Shown: one piece after another, positions 16,918 through 26,540 of the stretch
Position numbering within the stretch: the stretch's first letter is position 1
How the letters are laid out: each line of letters opens with the position of its first letter
NCBI GenBank assembly: GCA_965218775.1
Contig: CBDCLS010000005.1
Location: 1,798,001 to 1,862,000, forward strand
From: CAUZIZ01 sp965218775
GTDB taxonomy: Bacteria > Acidobacteriota > UBA6911 > RPQK01 > JAJDTT01
Direction: 5' to 3'
Length of the DNA: 64,000 bases
Notes under the pieces: generated by a model
Seen by the model: the letters and a program-made list of their open reading frames with translations, nothing else
The model's database searches: none
Told to the model about the DNA's origin: nothing
Made by a program: the position numbers and the translations under genes

Positions 16918-18025
16918 AAGCCGAAGGCTTCTCCAGATACGCTTCAACCAGGAAATCGCTTCCCAGGCGGCGCAGTCGGGTAGCCTGAAGTTGGATCGCT
17001 TGCGATAGGCGCTTCACACCCAGATCAGCGATCCCGGGTAGTCCACTCCCCCCGATGATCTTGGGAGCATAAAAAAAGCTGACCTTTTGGACTACGCCTG
17101 CCTCGAGTGCCGACGCGGCGACTTGGCTCCCCCCTTCGATCAGAAGACTGGTGATCCCCTCCTGGCCGAGCGCATCCAGAATCCCGTTCCAATCCAGCCG
17201 ACTTCGCTTCTCCGCAACCGGAATCAGTCTAGCCCTGGAAGCAATCGAGTTGGGTGCCGGGACTCCCTCGGAATGGAAGAGGATCACGGGATCCCTGGAA
17301 TCGAACAGCCGGGCATCCTGGCAAGTGCGGAGGTGCGAATCCAGGACCACTTTTGTAATCCGGTTTCCTCGGCGCCACCTCACGTTGAGCGAAGGGTTGT
17401 CCCTGAGCACGGTATTCACTCCGACCAGAATGGCGTCATGTTGATAGCGAAGCCGTTGGGCCTCTCTGCGTGCCGCCTCTCCCGTAATCCACTGGGAATC
17501 TCCACTGGGAGTGGCAATCATGCCGTCCAGGGTAAGCGCGAGCTTTAGCCGAGAAAAAGGGCGTCGCTGCTTGGCAAAGTAAAAGTAGGACTCGTTCAGA
17601 CGCACTGCCTCATCTCGGCGGAGGCCTTCGTGTACCAAGATTCCCCGAGACCGAAGTTTGTCTGCGCCACCGCCCGTGACGTCGGGATTGGGATCCGATA
17701 CAGCCATGAAGACCTGCTGAACACCTGAGTCGATGATCTGATCGGAGCAGGGTGGAGTGCGTCCGAAGTGGGCACAAGGCTCCAGGGTAACGTACAGAGC
17801 TGCCCCAACGGATTGGGTCCCAGCCTGCCTCAGAGCTACAACTTCCGCATGCTCTCGTTTCTCGAAGACATGATAGCCCTCCCCCACGATCTGGCCTTCT
17901 TTTACAACGACCGCTCCCACCAGTGGATTGGGGGAAACCCGGCCTTCACCCCGGCGAGCCAGGAGGATTGCCCGCTTCATGAATCTTTCTTCTGCAGGGG
18001 AGTGCGGAAGTGCAGCTTCAGACAT
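16916..18025 (-). CDS. ribD: Bifunctional riboflavin deaminase/reductase
   Basis: Performs the second and third steps of riboflavin synthesis. The 369-residue product has an N-terminal zinc deaminase domain with HAEVVALRQAG and EPCAHFGRTPPCSD (zinc His and two Cys plus catalytic Glu), followed from about residue 155 by the RibD reductase domain (RLKLALTLDGMIATPSGDSQ, ILVGVNTVLRDNPSLNVR, LLIEGGSQVAASAL). Length is typical. The gene lies 74 bases downstream of the CBS/CorC gene on the same strand. No FMN riboswitch is seen directly upstream. Confidence 0.95.
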   Translation of the reverse strand: MSEAALPHSPAEERFMKRAILLARRGEGRVSPNPLVGAVVVKEGQIVGEGYHVFEKREHAEVVALRQAGTQSVGAALYVTLEPCAHFGRTPPCSDQIIDSGVQQVFMAVSDPNPDVTGGGADKLRSRGILVHEGLRRDEAVRLNESYFYFAKQRRPFSRLKLALTLDGMIATPSGDSQWITGEAARREAQRLRYQHDAILVGVNTVLRDNPSLNVRWRRGNRITKVVLDSHLRTCQDARLFDSRDPVILFHSEGVPAPNSIASRARLIPVAEKRSRLDWNGILDALGQEGITSLLIEGGSQVAASALEAGVVQKVSFFYAPKIIGGSGLPGIADLGVKRLSQAIQLQATRLRRLGSDFLVEAYLEKPSA

Positions 18026-18099
18026 AGGGTTCAGACGCCTCTTTCGTGGCGGTCGCTCGCTCTCTTTTCACGACGTCACGATGAGCACGACCTCACGAC

Positions 18100-19362
18100 T
18101 CATGGCCCCACTGACCACCGCATGGCACTGATCTTTCTCTCATCGGCACTGAGGATCTCGACCTGGGTCCCGTTTATGGAAAAAACTTCTCCAGCCGAGG
18201 GAACCTTCCCTAGGTAGGCAACAACGAAGCCTGAGATGGTAGTCACATCGGTTTCACCTAGATCCAAACCCAAGGTTTCCTCCAACTCGTCCACCTCTAC
18301 CCCACCCCGAACCATGTAGTTGCCCTCTCCCTCGTAGACGAGATCCACTGTCCGCATCTCATCTTCATCCCAGATCTCACCTACAATCTCCTCGAGAACG
18401 TCCTCGATCGTCACCAGACCGGAAACCGTCCCATACTCGTTGATCACGATCGCCATGTGCTCCGCTTGCCCCTGCATTTCCTTCAACAGCTCGGGAACCT
18501 TCTTCGTCTCTGGGACGTAGAGGGGCTTCTTGACCAGGGGCGCGATCGGATCGTCTCCACCGGATTCCTTGAGATGGGTCAGAAGATTCCGTACGTAGAC
18601 CAGACCCACAATTTGATCGAGGCTGCCCCGATAGATGGGGATCCGCGAATGCTTGCTGGAAACCACCAGTTCCTTCAGTTCGGAGATCGTTGTTTGCTCT
18701 TCGGCAGCGACGATCTCTGTTCGAGGCGTCATGATTTCCTTGACCAGCGTGCTGCCAAACTCCAGTGCGGACTGAATCAAATCGATTTCTTCTTCCTCGA
18801 AAATTCCCTCCTCCTCGCCGACACCAATGTAGGCCTCTATTTCCTCTTCGGTGGCCTCTTCCTCCTGACTCCCATCCTCGTCCTCGGGTGGACTCCAGCC
18901 TCGGAAGAGGCGCAAGGCGGAAGCCAGCGGAACGCTCAGCCAGAGCAGGACGGGATAGCACTTCGACAGAGGCGGAAGCAGCCGGGATAGAAGCTGCTCT
19001 GGGTCTGATTGAGCCACGATCTTGGGAACCAGATGCCTGAAAATGAAGACGGTTATGAGAAGGATTAGGAAGGCGAAAAAGGGAGCATAGTGCCAGGCCC
19101 TGCGCAGCAGCATATTGGTGATCAGCACGGCGAGGCCGACCTGAGCCAGATGACTTCCAAACTCGAGTGGGAGCAGAAACTGCCCCCGGTCGCGCACGAT
19201 CCGTTTGACCAGTCCCCCAGCGATCTCGGCCTCCCGCTTCGCCAGGATTCTCAGCGTCAAGCGGGAGAGGCGACCGATCACGGTCTCCAGAGTGGACAGG
19301 AACAGTAGGACTGCCAGCAGGAGGAAGATAGCAAAGAGCTCGAGCTGCACCAGATAACTCAA
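18100..19362 (-). CDS. CNNM/CBS/CorC-domain membrane protein
   Basis: Inner-membrane protein of the hemolysin-C/CorC group, linked to divalent-cation efflux or homeostasis. The 420-residue product has an N-terminal CNNM domain with about four membrane segments (1-145), an acidic loop, a pair of CBS domains (about 200-325, EIMTPRTEIVAAEEQTTISE and SRIPIYRGSLDQIVGLVYVR) and a C-terminal CorC_HlyC domain (about 335-415, GNYMVRGGVEVDELEETLGL). Its first codon overlaps the stop of ybeY, a frequent neighbour in bacteria. Confidence 0.9.
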   Translation of the reverse strand: MSYLVQLELFAIFLLLAVLLFLSTLETVIGRLSRLTLRILAKREAEIAGGLVKRIVRDRGQFLLPLEFGSHLAQVGLAVLITNMLLRRAWHYAPFFAFLILLITVFIFRHLVPKIVAQSDPEQLLSRLLPPLSKCYPVLLWLSVPLASALRLFRGWSPPEDEDGSQEEEATEEEIEAYIGVGEEEGIFEEEEIDLIQSALEFGSTLVKEIMTPRTEIVAAEEQTTISELKELVVSSKHSRIPIYRGSLDQIVGLVYVRNLLTHLKESGGDDPIAPLVKKPLYVPETKKVPELLKEMQGQAEHMAIVINEYGTVSGLVTIEDVLEEIVGEIWDEDEMRTVDLVYEGEGNYMVRGGVEVDELEETLGLDLGETDVTTISGFVVAYLGKVPSAGEVFSINGTQVEILSADERKISAMRWSVGP

Positions 19363-19790
19363 TGAAGCTGCAATTCCTTTCTCAGTTGGAGTTCCAGGCC
19401 CTCCATCTCTCCCCGATCGACTTCGTGGTCGTAGCCGAGCAAGTGAAGCACTGCGTGCAGGGCGAGGGTGTTCAGCTCCTCGACAAGGGTACCCCTCTTC
19501 TGGCGAAATGCCGTCTCCGCCGAGATCAGGATGTCGCCCAGATAAGGTTCCTCTCCAGGCAAGGGGTCTTCCCCTAAGGGAAAGGCCAAGACATCCGTTG
19601 CCCCATCCTTACCTCGAAACCTCCGGTTGTACTGCTGGATCGATGAATCGCTGACCAGAACGGTCGTAAACTCCGACTCGATCTGGAGCCTTTGAGACAG
19701 TTGAACCAGGAAGCTCCTGAGGGCCCGGGTGTTCACGCGAACCTTCCGCTGTCTATTGAATACGCTGAGTTTCAGTCTCTGTCCCGACAA
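19359..19790 (-). CDS. ybeY: Endoribonuclease YbeY
   Basis: Zinc-dependent RNase used in 16S rRNA 3'-end maturation and ribosome quality control. The product has the signature HAVLHLLGYDHEVDRGEME, giving the three His ligands, and FRGKDGATDVLAFPLGE upstream. The start is placed at TTG 19790 (about 143 residues, family about 150), inside the end of the HD-phosphohydrolase gene. The frame stays open further upstream, but those residues would not match the family. It sits in the order HD protein, ybeY, CBS/CorC protein, which is widely conserved. Confidence 0.9.
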   Translation of the reverse strand: MSGQRLKLSVFNRQRKVRVNTRALRSFLVQLSQRLQIESEFTTVLVSDSSIQQYNRRFRGKDGATDVLAFPLGEDPLPGEEPYLGDILISAETAFRQKRGTLVEELNTLALHAVLHLLGYDHEVDRGEMEGLELQLRKELQLH

Positions 19791-22119
19791 CGCCTTTGTT
19801 GAAATCAAACCCGGGGTACTGGACGCGATGGTGGTACATGCCACTGAGGACTCTTCCGAAGGTCTCGGCAATCTGGTCGAGTTCCTTCATGGTGATGTCG
19901 CACTCATCGAATTGCCCATCCTCAATGGTTCCCTGGACGAGCCTTCGGATCATCCCTCGAATCTGCCCAGGAGAGGGATCCTCCAGAGTGCGAGACGCAG
20001 CCTCGATCTGGTCTGCTAGCATGAGTATGGCCGCTTCCTTGCTTTGAGGTTTGGGGCCGGGATAGCGAAAATCGCTTTCGTTGACCTTCTTACCCTGTGC
20101 GCTTTCTGCTTCCTTGGCCTTTCGGTAGAAATGCGCCATTACGCGTGTCCCGTGGTGTTCGGGGATGAGGTCGCGAACCCTCGGAAGCAGTTTGATTTCC
20201 TTTGCGATGGCGAGTCCATCCTTGACGTGGCTGGCCAGGATCAGACTCGACATGCTGGGAGAAAGGTTTTCATGCTTGTTGCCCGAATAGATCTGGTTCT
20301 CGACATAGTACTCGGGCGTTTTCAGCTTACCGATGTCGTGGTAAAAGGCTCCCACTCTCACCAGGAGCGCGTTCGCCCCAATTCGCTCCGCGGCACCCTC
20401 GGCCAGGGTTCCCACGATGATGCTGTGGTGATAGGTGCCAGGCGCCTCCAATGCAAGGCGACGCAGAATTGGATTGTTGAGGTTGGAAAGTTCGAGGAGA
20501 CGGATGTCCGTCGTGACTTCGAACAGTGACTCCAAAACCGGCAAGAGAAGGGACGCAAACATGGCAGCGAACAACCCGCTCAAGAGAGCGCTGAAGGACC
20601 GAACCGAAAAAACCAGCCACAAGAAATCTGGGGAGGCGGAGTAAAGCTGCTGGGCTAGTGCAACCAACAGGTTCACACATCCGATGATCATACCTGCTCT
20701 GATGATGGCCGAGCGCTCTCGGTACTGGTCCAGGGCGTACCTGGCCGCCAGGCTTCCCGCCAGGGAGTAGATGAAGAGAGAGCTCTCACCGGAAAGCAGC
20801 ACCACGAAAACAGAAAAGGTCAAAGAGTAGAAGGTGGTCAAGTGAACGTTCGTGAGGAGGGTTGCCAGCACGGCACCCAACGCCAGAGGTGCCAGCAGGT
20901 AGAGGTGAATGGGGTTCTGCAATCCGTCTATGTGCAGACTCTGCAGGACCACGTCCACGAAGACCATGAACAACTTACTGACCAGGACACACAGGGTGAG
21001 GATGAGTAGGAGAAGCAGGTAGTGCGCTTGGACCTTCCCTCCGCGCTTTCGCTCGGCATGGGCGTAGTGTCCCAGAGCAAACAAGAAGAAGGCCACTACC
21101 AGGAAGATACCGGCGAACTGCCCAGCCAGACGTCGTGGTTGCTTGATGCTTTTCAAGGTCTGAAGAATGAGAAACTCCTGGGCGCCCACTTCATCACCCG
21201 CTCGGATGATGGTTCTGCCCTTGCGAACGTGGATGAGAACCGGGTCTAATTCCTCCATCGCGCTCAGCGTCAGCTGATCTGTGGCCGCATCATCCAGTTG
21301 GACATTGGGAACAATCCAGGAATCGAGAAAGGTGATGAGCTTCTTCTTTTCTTCACTTCCCACAGCCGTCAACTCATATTGGTTTTGCCTCAGAACATCG
21401 CGGGCCTGGCCTAAATCCCGTATCGCGATCCAATTGCTGAGTGGGGCTTCCTTCCCAGTGATCGCGTTTCTCAGGAGCATCCCCCGCTCCTGATACTGCA
21501 GAAGGATGTCCCGAGCCAGGATGACACCGGGCGGCTTCATCGATTCCTTCAGGATCTTGACCATCTGGGCTTCCAGACCAGCGGAAAAGCCGTCGTCCAG
21601 GCAGATCTCAAGAGCACCGCCCTGTGCGAATCGGGTCAGCACAGGAGCCAATTCATCAAGGAACTGGGATCGGGCGGTACTCGGCAACGGACTGGCAGAG
21701 GGAACACCCAGTCTCTGCTTCTCCTGAGCAATCCGACGACGGGCATCGGCAAAGGCGCTGCGCAGCTCCGACTCCAGGCGGCCATTGATGCTCAAATCGA
21801 GCACGAAGACAACTGGAACCTCCTTGATGCTCTCCTCTCGCATCGCTCGAGTGGCAACGTCGTCTTCTACCTGAAATTCCTGGGAGGCCTCGATCATCCG
21901 ATCCGCGATGTCTCCGACTTGATAATCGGGAATGTTCTGAAACTGGTACCCCACCAGCAACACCGACAGGATCACGGAACTCGCCAGAAAGAGCAGAAGT
22001 TGCAGAACGGTCAAGTGGGCGAAGGGTCGGCGATGCCACTGCTTGGCGCCGAGAAAGCGCTTTACTAGATCGCTGCGCCTACTGGACTTACCGCTGGACT
22101 TACTTGCCATTTCGGACAC
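19753..22119 (-). CDS. 7TM-HD family phosphohydrolase (PgpH-like)
   Basis: Membrane protein of the 7TM-7TMR-HD group; characterised members degrade cyclic di-AMP. The 788-residue product has one N-terminal membrane helix (about 35-55), an extracytoplasmic domain (about 60-310), about seven membrane helices (about 325-510) and a cytoplasmic HD domain with GTYHHSIIVGTLAEGAAERI, FYHDIGKLKTPEYYVENQ and LIPEHHGTRVMAHFY, so the metal-binding His/Asp set is intact. An ATG at 22110 is an equally good start. It begins the minus-strand run HD-ybeY-corC-ribD. Confidence 0.92.
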   Translation of the reverse strand: MSEMASKSSGKSSRRSDLVKRFLGAKQWHRRPFAHLTVLQLLLFLASSVILSVLLVGYQFQNIPDYQVGDIADRMIEASQEFQVEDDVATRAMREESIKEVPVVFVLDLSINGRLESELRSAFADARRRIAQEKQRLGVPSASPLPSTARSQFLDELAPVLTRFAQGGALEICLDDGFSAGLEAQMVKILKESMKPPGVILARDILLQYQERGMLLRNAITGKEAPLSNWIAIRDLGQARDVLRQNQYELTAVGSEEKKKLITFLDSWIVPNVQLDDAATDQLTLSAMEELDPVLIHVRKGRTIIRAGDEVGAQEFLILQTLKSIKQPRRLAGQFAGIFLVVAFFLFALGHYAHAERKRGGKVQAHYLLLLLILTLCVLVSKLFMVFVDVVLQSLHIDGLQNPIHLYLLAPLALGAVLATLLTNVHLTTFYSLTFSVFVVLLSGESSLFIYSLAGSLAARYALDQYRERSAIIRAGMIIGCVNLLVALAQQLYSASPDFLWLVFSVRSFSALLSGLFAAMFASLLLPVLESLFEVTTDIRLLELSNLNNPILRRLALEAPGTYHHSIIVGTLAEGAAERIGANALLVRVGAFYHDIGKLKTPEYYVENQIYSGNKHENLSPSMSSLILASHVKDGLAIAKEIKLLPRVRDLIPEHHGTRVMAHFYRKAKEAESAQGKKVNESDFRYPGPKPQSKEAAILMLADQIEAASRTLEDPSPGQIRGMIRRLVQGTIEDGQFDECDITMKELDQIAETFGRVLSGMYHHRVQYPGFDFNKGVVGTETETQRIQ

Positions 22120-22250
22120 CCCGACTGGGTGGCACTCGCTACCGACTGATTTTGCTGGGTTTATTAGTTGCTGGAGTGAGCCCCGAATCCTCTTCGGGAC
22201 AAAGCTCGAGTGGCGGCCGGACGCCGCTCAGATTCCATCATACAAGACCC

Positions 22251-22256
22251 ATTATA
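22251..22256 (-). promoter_or_regulatory. Candidate -10 box upstream of the HD-ybeY-corC-ribD run
   Basis: A perfect TATAAT in the context TGTTATAATGGG lies on the minus strand about 130 bases upstream of the HD gene, in the gap after fabF. No convincing -35 is found 17 bases upstream, so this is a candidate only. Confidence 0.35.
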
Positions 22257-22294
22257 ACAGAGGCTCCCGACCCCTTGCTTTTAGCCCACATTTC

Positions 22295-23536
22295 TCATCC
22301 CTCATATTTCTTGAACAGGATGCAGGCATTAGTGCCTCCGAAACCGAAGGAGTTGGACATGGCGTAGCGCATGTCACCGCGACGGGAATGGTGCGGAACA
22401 TAATCGAGGTCACAGTCCGGATCCGGTACGTCCAGATTGACTGTGGGAGGAATGATCTGGTCGCGGAGTGCCAAAACCGTGATGCCACCTTCCAGTCCTC
22501 CGGCAGCGCCCAGCAGATGGCCTGTCATCGACTTGGTTGAGCTGATCGGTATCTTGTAGGCGCGCTGTCCGAAGACCTTCTTGATGGCCAGCGTCTCGAT
22601 TCGGTCATTGGGAGGGGTACTGGTACCATGGGCGTTGATGTAGTCAACCTCACTGGAATCGACCTGGGCATCCTTCAGAGTGGCCTGCATGACCCGAATT
22701 GCACCCGACCCATTTTCCGGGGGTGCAGTGATATGGTGAGCATCGCCACTCATCCCATAGCCACTCACCTCTGCCAAGATCTTGGCCCCTCGACGCTCGG
22801 CGTAAGAAAATTCTTCCAACACGAGGATCCCGGCTCCCTCACCCACGACGAAACCATCTCGCTCTAGATCGAAGGGCCGACTTGCCTTCTCCGGCTCATC
22901 ATTGCGGGTGGAGAGTGCCCTCATGGCGGCGAACCCGCCTACACCCATCTGAGTGATCGCGGCTTCCGTACCGCCCGCGATCATGACGTCCGCATCCCCC
23001 CGCTGGATCATCTTGAAAGCATCGCCAATCGCATGACTGCCCGCCGAGCAGGCGGTGCAAGTGGCGGAGTTGGGACCTTGCGCGCCAAGCCTGATTGAGA
23101 CCTGACCCGCAGCCAGGTTCACGATGCAAGAAGGAATGAAAAACGGCGAGATCTTGCGGGGCCCCTTCTCCAAAAAGGTGATGTGCTCCCGTTCGATAAA
23201 GGCGAATCCGCCAATCCCAGAACCAATGTAGACACCGATGCGTTCGCTGTTGCTCTGATCGATCTTCAAAGAGGCGCTTTGAACCGCGTCCTCGCTGGCA
23301 GCTATCGCGTAAAGGATGAAGTTATCCATCTTGCGGGCATCCTTGGGCTTCATGAAGACCAAGGGATCGAAGCCCTTCACCTCTGCCGCGATCCGAGAGG
23401 AAAAGTTTGTGGCGTCAAAGTGAGTGATGGGGCCGACACCATTCTTTCCCTCGCGCAGAGCTTTCCAGGTGCTTTCGGCGTCCAATCCCACGGCAGACAC
23501 CAACCCCACACCCGTCACCATGACCCTTCTTTTCAA
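22295..23536 (-). CDS. fabF: 3-oxoacyl-ACP synthase II
   Basis: Condensing enzyme that elongates acyl-ACP with malonyl-ACP. The 413-residue thiolase-fold product begins MKRRVMVTGVGLVSAVGLD and has the catalytic Cys in ATCTACSAGSHAIGDAFKMI, one His in NAHGTSTPPNDRIE and the second in SMTGHLLGAAGGLEG, with GFGGTNACILF at the end. It is the last gene of the fabD-fabG-acpP-fabF run and follows acpP by 23 bases. Confidence 0.96.
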   Translation of the reverse strand: MKRRVMVTGVGLVSAVGLDAESTWKALREGKNGVGPITHFDATNFSSRIAAEVKGFDPLVFMKPKDARKMDNFILYAIAASEDAVQSASLKIDQSNSERIGVYIGSGIGGFAFIEREHITFLEKGPRKISPFFIPSCIVNLAAGQVSIRLGAQGPNSATCTACSAGSHAIGDAFKMIQRGDADVMIAGGTEAAITQMGVGGFAAMRALSTRNDEPEKASRPFDLERDGFVVGEGAGILVLEEFSYAERRGAKILAEVSGYGMSGDAHHITAPPENGSGAIRVMQATLKDAQVDSSEVDYINAHGTSTPPNDRIETLAIKKVFGQRAYKIPISSTKSMTGHLLGAAGGLEGGITVLALRDQIIPPTVNLDVPDPDCDLDYVPHHSRRGDMRYAMSNSFGFGGTNACILFKKYEG

Positions 23537-23559
23537 GATGTCCCTGCTTCCGGAAGGTC

Positions 23560-23796
23560 CTATTTCTGGTGAGCTTTGATATAGTCGATCGAATCCCGAA
23601 CGGTTTGGATCTTCTCCGCATCTTCGTCGGGGATTTCCAGGTCGAAATCCTCCTCAAACTTCATGACGAGTTCGACGGTGTCAAGGGAATCGGCACCCAG
23701 GTCGTCCACGAAGTGAGAGTCAGGGTTCACATCAGTTTCATTTACACCCAGCTGCTCCACTATAATAGCCTTCACGCTTTCATCGAGCGATGCCAT
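23560..23796 (-). CDS. acpP: Acyl carrier protein
   Basis: Acidic 78-residue carrier that holds acyl chains on 4'-phosphopantetheine. The attachment serine is in DDLGADSLDTVELVMKFEE, and the product ends DYIKAHQK as usual. Its position between fabG and fabF is the standard arrangement. Confidence 0.97.
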   Translation of the reverse strand: MASLDESVKAIIVEQLGVNETDVNPDSHFVDDLGADSLDTVELVMKFEEDFDLEIPDEDAEKIQTVRDSIDYIKAHQK

Positions 23797-23851
23797 TACT
23801 CCTCCATTCTTCCTAAAGATTCAGGGCCTCCAGCAATTCTGCCAAGCGCCC

Positions 23852-24595
23852 TTACATGTACATTCCGCCGTTTATATTTAGCACATGACCTGTGATATAT
23901 CCAGCCTCTTTTGAGGCCAGAAATCGTACTCCAAAGGCCACATCTTCGACGTTTCCGAGGCGCCTCAGAGGGATCGAAGCTTCCAACTCGCTCCGGGTCT
24001 TCTGGGGCAGATCTCGGGTCATGTCGGTCTCGATGAATCCTGGGGCAACCGCGTTAACGGTCACGTTCCGGCCACCCAGCTCTCGCGCGAGGGCCTTGGT
24101 GAATCCAATCAAGCCACTCTTGCTGGCAACGTAGTTGGTCTGGCCCGCGTTACCCATCTGTGCGACCACCGAGGTAATGTTGATCACGCGGCCGAAACGC
24201 TGTCGAATCATGCCTCCAATAACTGCCTTGGTGGCGTAAAACACTCCGTCCAGATTGGTCGAGAGGACTGTCCGCCATTCTTCTTCCTTCATACGAAGCA
24301 AGAGGTTATCTCGGACGATTCCAGCGTTATTGACGAGAATGTCGATCTTCCCAAAGTGTTCACGGATCTGGGTTATGCCATCTTTTATCTGCTCCGGACT
24401 CGAGATGTCCATCGGGACCGCCAGGCTTTCCCCGCCATTCTCTCGAATCGCTTCGGCACACTCCTCGATCGCAGAGAGGGACCGTGCCGCCACCGCCACC
24501 GTGGCTCCGCAACTTGCAAGATCCTCGGCAACCTTGCGCCCAATCCCTCTGGATGCACCGGTCACCAATGCGACGCAACCTGAAAGATCAGACAT
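23852..24595 (-). CDS. fabG: 3-oxoacyl-ACP reductase
   Basis: NADPH-dependent SDR enzyme that reduces 3-oxoacyl-ACP. The 247-residue product has the cofactor loop VTGASRGIGRKVAEDLA, the NNAG motif in DILVNNAGIVRDNLLL, the catalytic Ser in INITSVVAQMGNAGQ and Tyr/Lys in TNYVASKSGLIGF, then VNAVAPGFIETDMT. Its start overlaps the end of fabD by eight bases, so the two are coupled. Confidence 0.95.
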   Translation of the reverse strand: MSDLSGCVALVTGASRGIGRKVAEDLASCGATVAVAARSLSAIEECAEAIRENGGESLAVPMDISSPEQIKDGITQIREHFGKIDILVNNAGIVRDNLLLRMKEEEWRTVLSTNLDGVFYATKAVIGGMIRQRFGRVINITSVVAQMGNAGQTNYVASKSGLIGFTKALARELGGRNVTVNAVAPGFIETDMTRDLPQKTRSELEASIPLRRLGNVEDVAFGVRFLASKEAGYITGHVLNINGGMYM

Positions 24596-25502
24596 AGGCC
24601 TCCAACTGGCTCCGGCTTCCGATCTGTTCCGTTTCAGCCGACGAGATCGTCTGCCGAATGAGCCGGCTCAGCACCTTCCCTGGGCCAACCTCGACGAAGG
24701 TCCGAACGCCTTCACGCCACAGGACTTCGATCACTTCCTTCCATCGCACCGGTGCTGAAACCTGCCGAATCAAGCCCTCCCGCACCGCTTCGGCGCTGAT
24801 GACCCTCTCCGCGCCAAAGTTGTTGATCAGAGGTCTCCTCAAATCCGTGAAAGACACGGACCGCATCACCTCTGCCAATCGTTCTTCAGCCGGCTTCATC
24901 AAAGGACAATGAAAAGGTGCGCTCACTGAGACCTCAATGGTCCCGCGAGCTCCCCGTTCTTTTGCCAGGTGACAGGCTCGCTGGACTGCATCCCGGCTGC
25001 CGGAAATGACAATCTGCTCAGGCGAGTTCACGTTGGCTGGAGAGACGACCTCCCCCTGCCTTGCGTCCTGGCACACGCGCTCCACCTCCGCCGGCCCCAG
25101 CCCCAACACCGCAGCCATACTTCCCGCACCCACCGGCACCGCCTCCTGCATGAATTGTCCCCGCTGGCGTACCAGCCCCACGCCGTCGGAGAACTGGAGC
25201 GCACCGGCGGAAACTACCGCCGAATACTCTCCGAGGCTGTGCCCTGCCACGAAATCGGGAAGCCTACCGCACCGCTCGAGGACCCGGAACAAGGCAATGG
25301 ATGTGGTCAGAATGGCAGGTTGAGTGTTCTCGGTGAGCGACAGATCCTCGTCTGAACCCTCAAAGCAGAGCTCACTGAGACTAAAGCCGAGCACATCATC
25401 GGCTTCCTGGAACACCGCCTGGGCTTCCGGAAAAGCCTCGGCTACGTCACGGCCCATTCCCGAGCGCTGAGAGCCCTGACCTGGGAAGACAAAGGCTATC
25501 AT
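24588..25502 (-). CDS. fabD: Malonyl-CoA:ACP transacylase
   Basis: Loads malonate onto acyl carrier protein. The 304-residue product starts MIAFVFPGQGSQRSGMG, has the nucleophile motif FVAGHSLGEYSAVVSAGAL, and the catalytic His in SAPFHCPLMKPAEERL. Length is typical. plsX and fabH, which often sit between rpmF and fabD, are absent here; only 62 bases separate fabD from rpmF. Confidence 0.95.
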   Translation of the reverse strand: MIAFVFPGQGSQRSGMGRDVAEAFPEAQAVFQEADDVLGFSLSELCFEGSDEDLSLTENTQPAILTTSIALFRVLERCGRLPDFVAGHSLGEYSAVVSAGALQFSDGVGLVRQRGQFMQEAVPVGAGSMAAVLGLGPAEVERVCQDARQGEVVSPANVNSPEQIVISGSRDAVQRACHLAKERGARGTIEVSVSAPFHCPLMKPAEERLAEVMRSVSFTDLRRPLINNFGAERVISAEAVREGLIRQVSAPVRWKEVIEVLWREGVRTFVEVGPGKVLSRLIRQTISSAETEQIGSRSQLEAYV

Positions 25503-25564
25503 TGGGTGATTCCGCTTAATGCTCTAGGGCTAGCAGCTCTGCGAGGCTATTCCCGTGCGAACCC

Positions 25565-25747
25565 TTAACTCTCCTTGACTTCGATGATCTGCCTGCCCTT
25601 GTAAAAGCCACAACCGGAGCAGGTGCGATGGGGAAGGACCGGGCTCCCACAATTGCTGCAGACCGACAGACCTGGAGCTGTAAGCGCGTTGTGGGCCCTT
25701 CGCTTTCCCCTCCGGGACTTAGAATGCCTTCGTTTTGGGTTTGCCAC
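25565..25747 (-). CDS. rpmF: 50S ribosomal protein L32
   Basis: Small basic ribosomal protein bL32, 60 residues, starting MANPKRRHSKSRRGKRRAH. Four cysteines in CSNCGSPVLPHRTCSGCG form the zinc-binding version of the protein, which tends to be replaced by a zinc-free paralogue only in some species. It follows the YceD-type gene, as in most bacteria. Confidence 0.96.
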   Translation of the reverse strand: MANPKRRHSKSRRGKRRAHNALTAPGLSVCSNCGSPVLPHRTCSGCGFYKGRQIIEVKES

Positions 25748-25882
25748 AGTATTATCCTTTCCTATCCAGCCCTGACCAGGAGGAGAGAGTCACGACTTGT
25801 TGAGAACGCCGCCGATCCTTCCGAGAGCGGGACTCACGTCCGAGTTACTTGGCACAGCCTCCGAGCTGCGGCCCAGCCGCCT

Positions 25883-26416
25883 TCATTTCAACCTCTGCTT
25901 CAAGGCTGCCAATGGGGCTAGCCTTGGATCTATGGTTTCGCGCACACATCCGCATTGCCCCTCATTCAGATCGACTCCGCACTGATCACATAATCCTTGA
26001 CAGCCTTCACGGCAAATCGGATTCATCGGAATTTCCAGAACAATCTGCTCTCCAACAACAGCGCTCAGATCCAGTTGGTCATCTCGATAGAAGCCGAGCA
26101 CCAGATCATCGTAGTCCAATTCGAACTCGTCTCCCTCATTTTCTACCAGGGGATCGGGACTATATTCGAGATTGAATTCCTTGTCCACACCCTTTCGGAT
26201 CGGTTTCAAGCAGCGACAACAAGTGAGATTGATCGCAACAGAAACCCGCCCCAGGACCCGCACCAGGTCTCCTGAAAGCGACAGCATCAAATCCGCATGA
26301 GCCGGGCGCTCCAGCTCACTGACATCCGACTTGATCTTCAGGTCCTTTTCAGCAAAGTCCAACTCCAACGAGAGCGGTTCTGATCTCTCCCTCAACTGTC
26401 TTACATTGACGAGCAT
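25883..26416 (-). CDS. YceD/DUF177 family protein
   Basis: A 177-residue protein of the DUF177 family that is almost always encoded just before rpmF and has been linked to 23S rRNA metabolism. It contains cysteine pairs in CCRCLKPI and in CREGCQGLCDQCGVDL, likely a zinc site, and the family's ELDYDDLVLGFY-like strand. The gap of about 135 bases to rpmF is longer than usual and holds no gene. Confidence 0.87.
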   Translation of the reverse strand: MLVNVRQLRERSEPLSLELDFAEKDLKIKSDVSELERPAHADLMLSLSGDLVRVLGRVSVAINLTCCRCLKPIRKGVDKEFNLEYSPDPLVENEGDEFELDYDDLVLGFYRDDQLDLSAVVGEQIVLEIPMNPICREGCQGLCDQCGVDLNEGQCGCVRETIDPRLAPLAALKQRLK

Positions 26417-26540
26417 GGTGTCTGATTCCAGAATTCTCGTGGTGGATCTCGGCTGCCTTTGAAGAAACGGAAATCTACTACAGTTGGGGCGAGACTGTCA
26501 ACCTGTCAGAACCGGTCCTAGATCCCTAAATTGCTTTCTC

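Noticed and set aside
16727..18100. FMN riboswitch near ribD
   Set aside because: The sequence directly upstream of ribD is the end of the CBS/CorC gene, and no riboswitch-like conserved core was seen.
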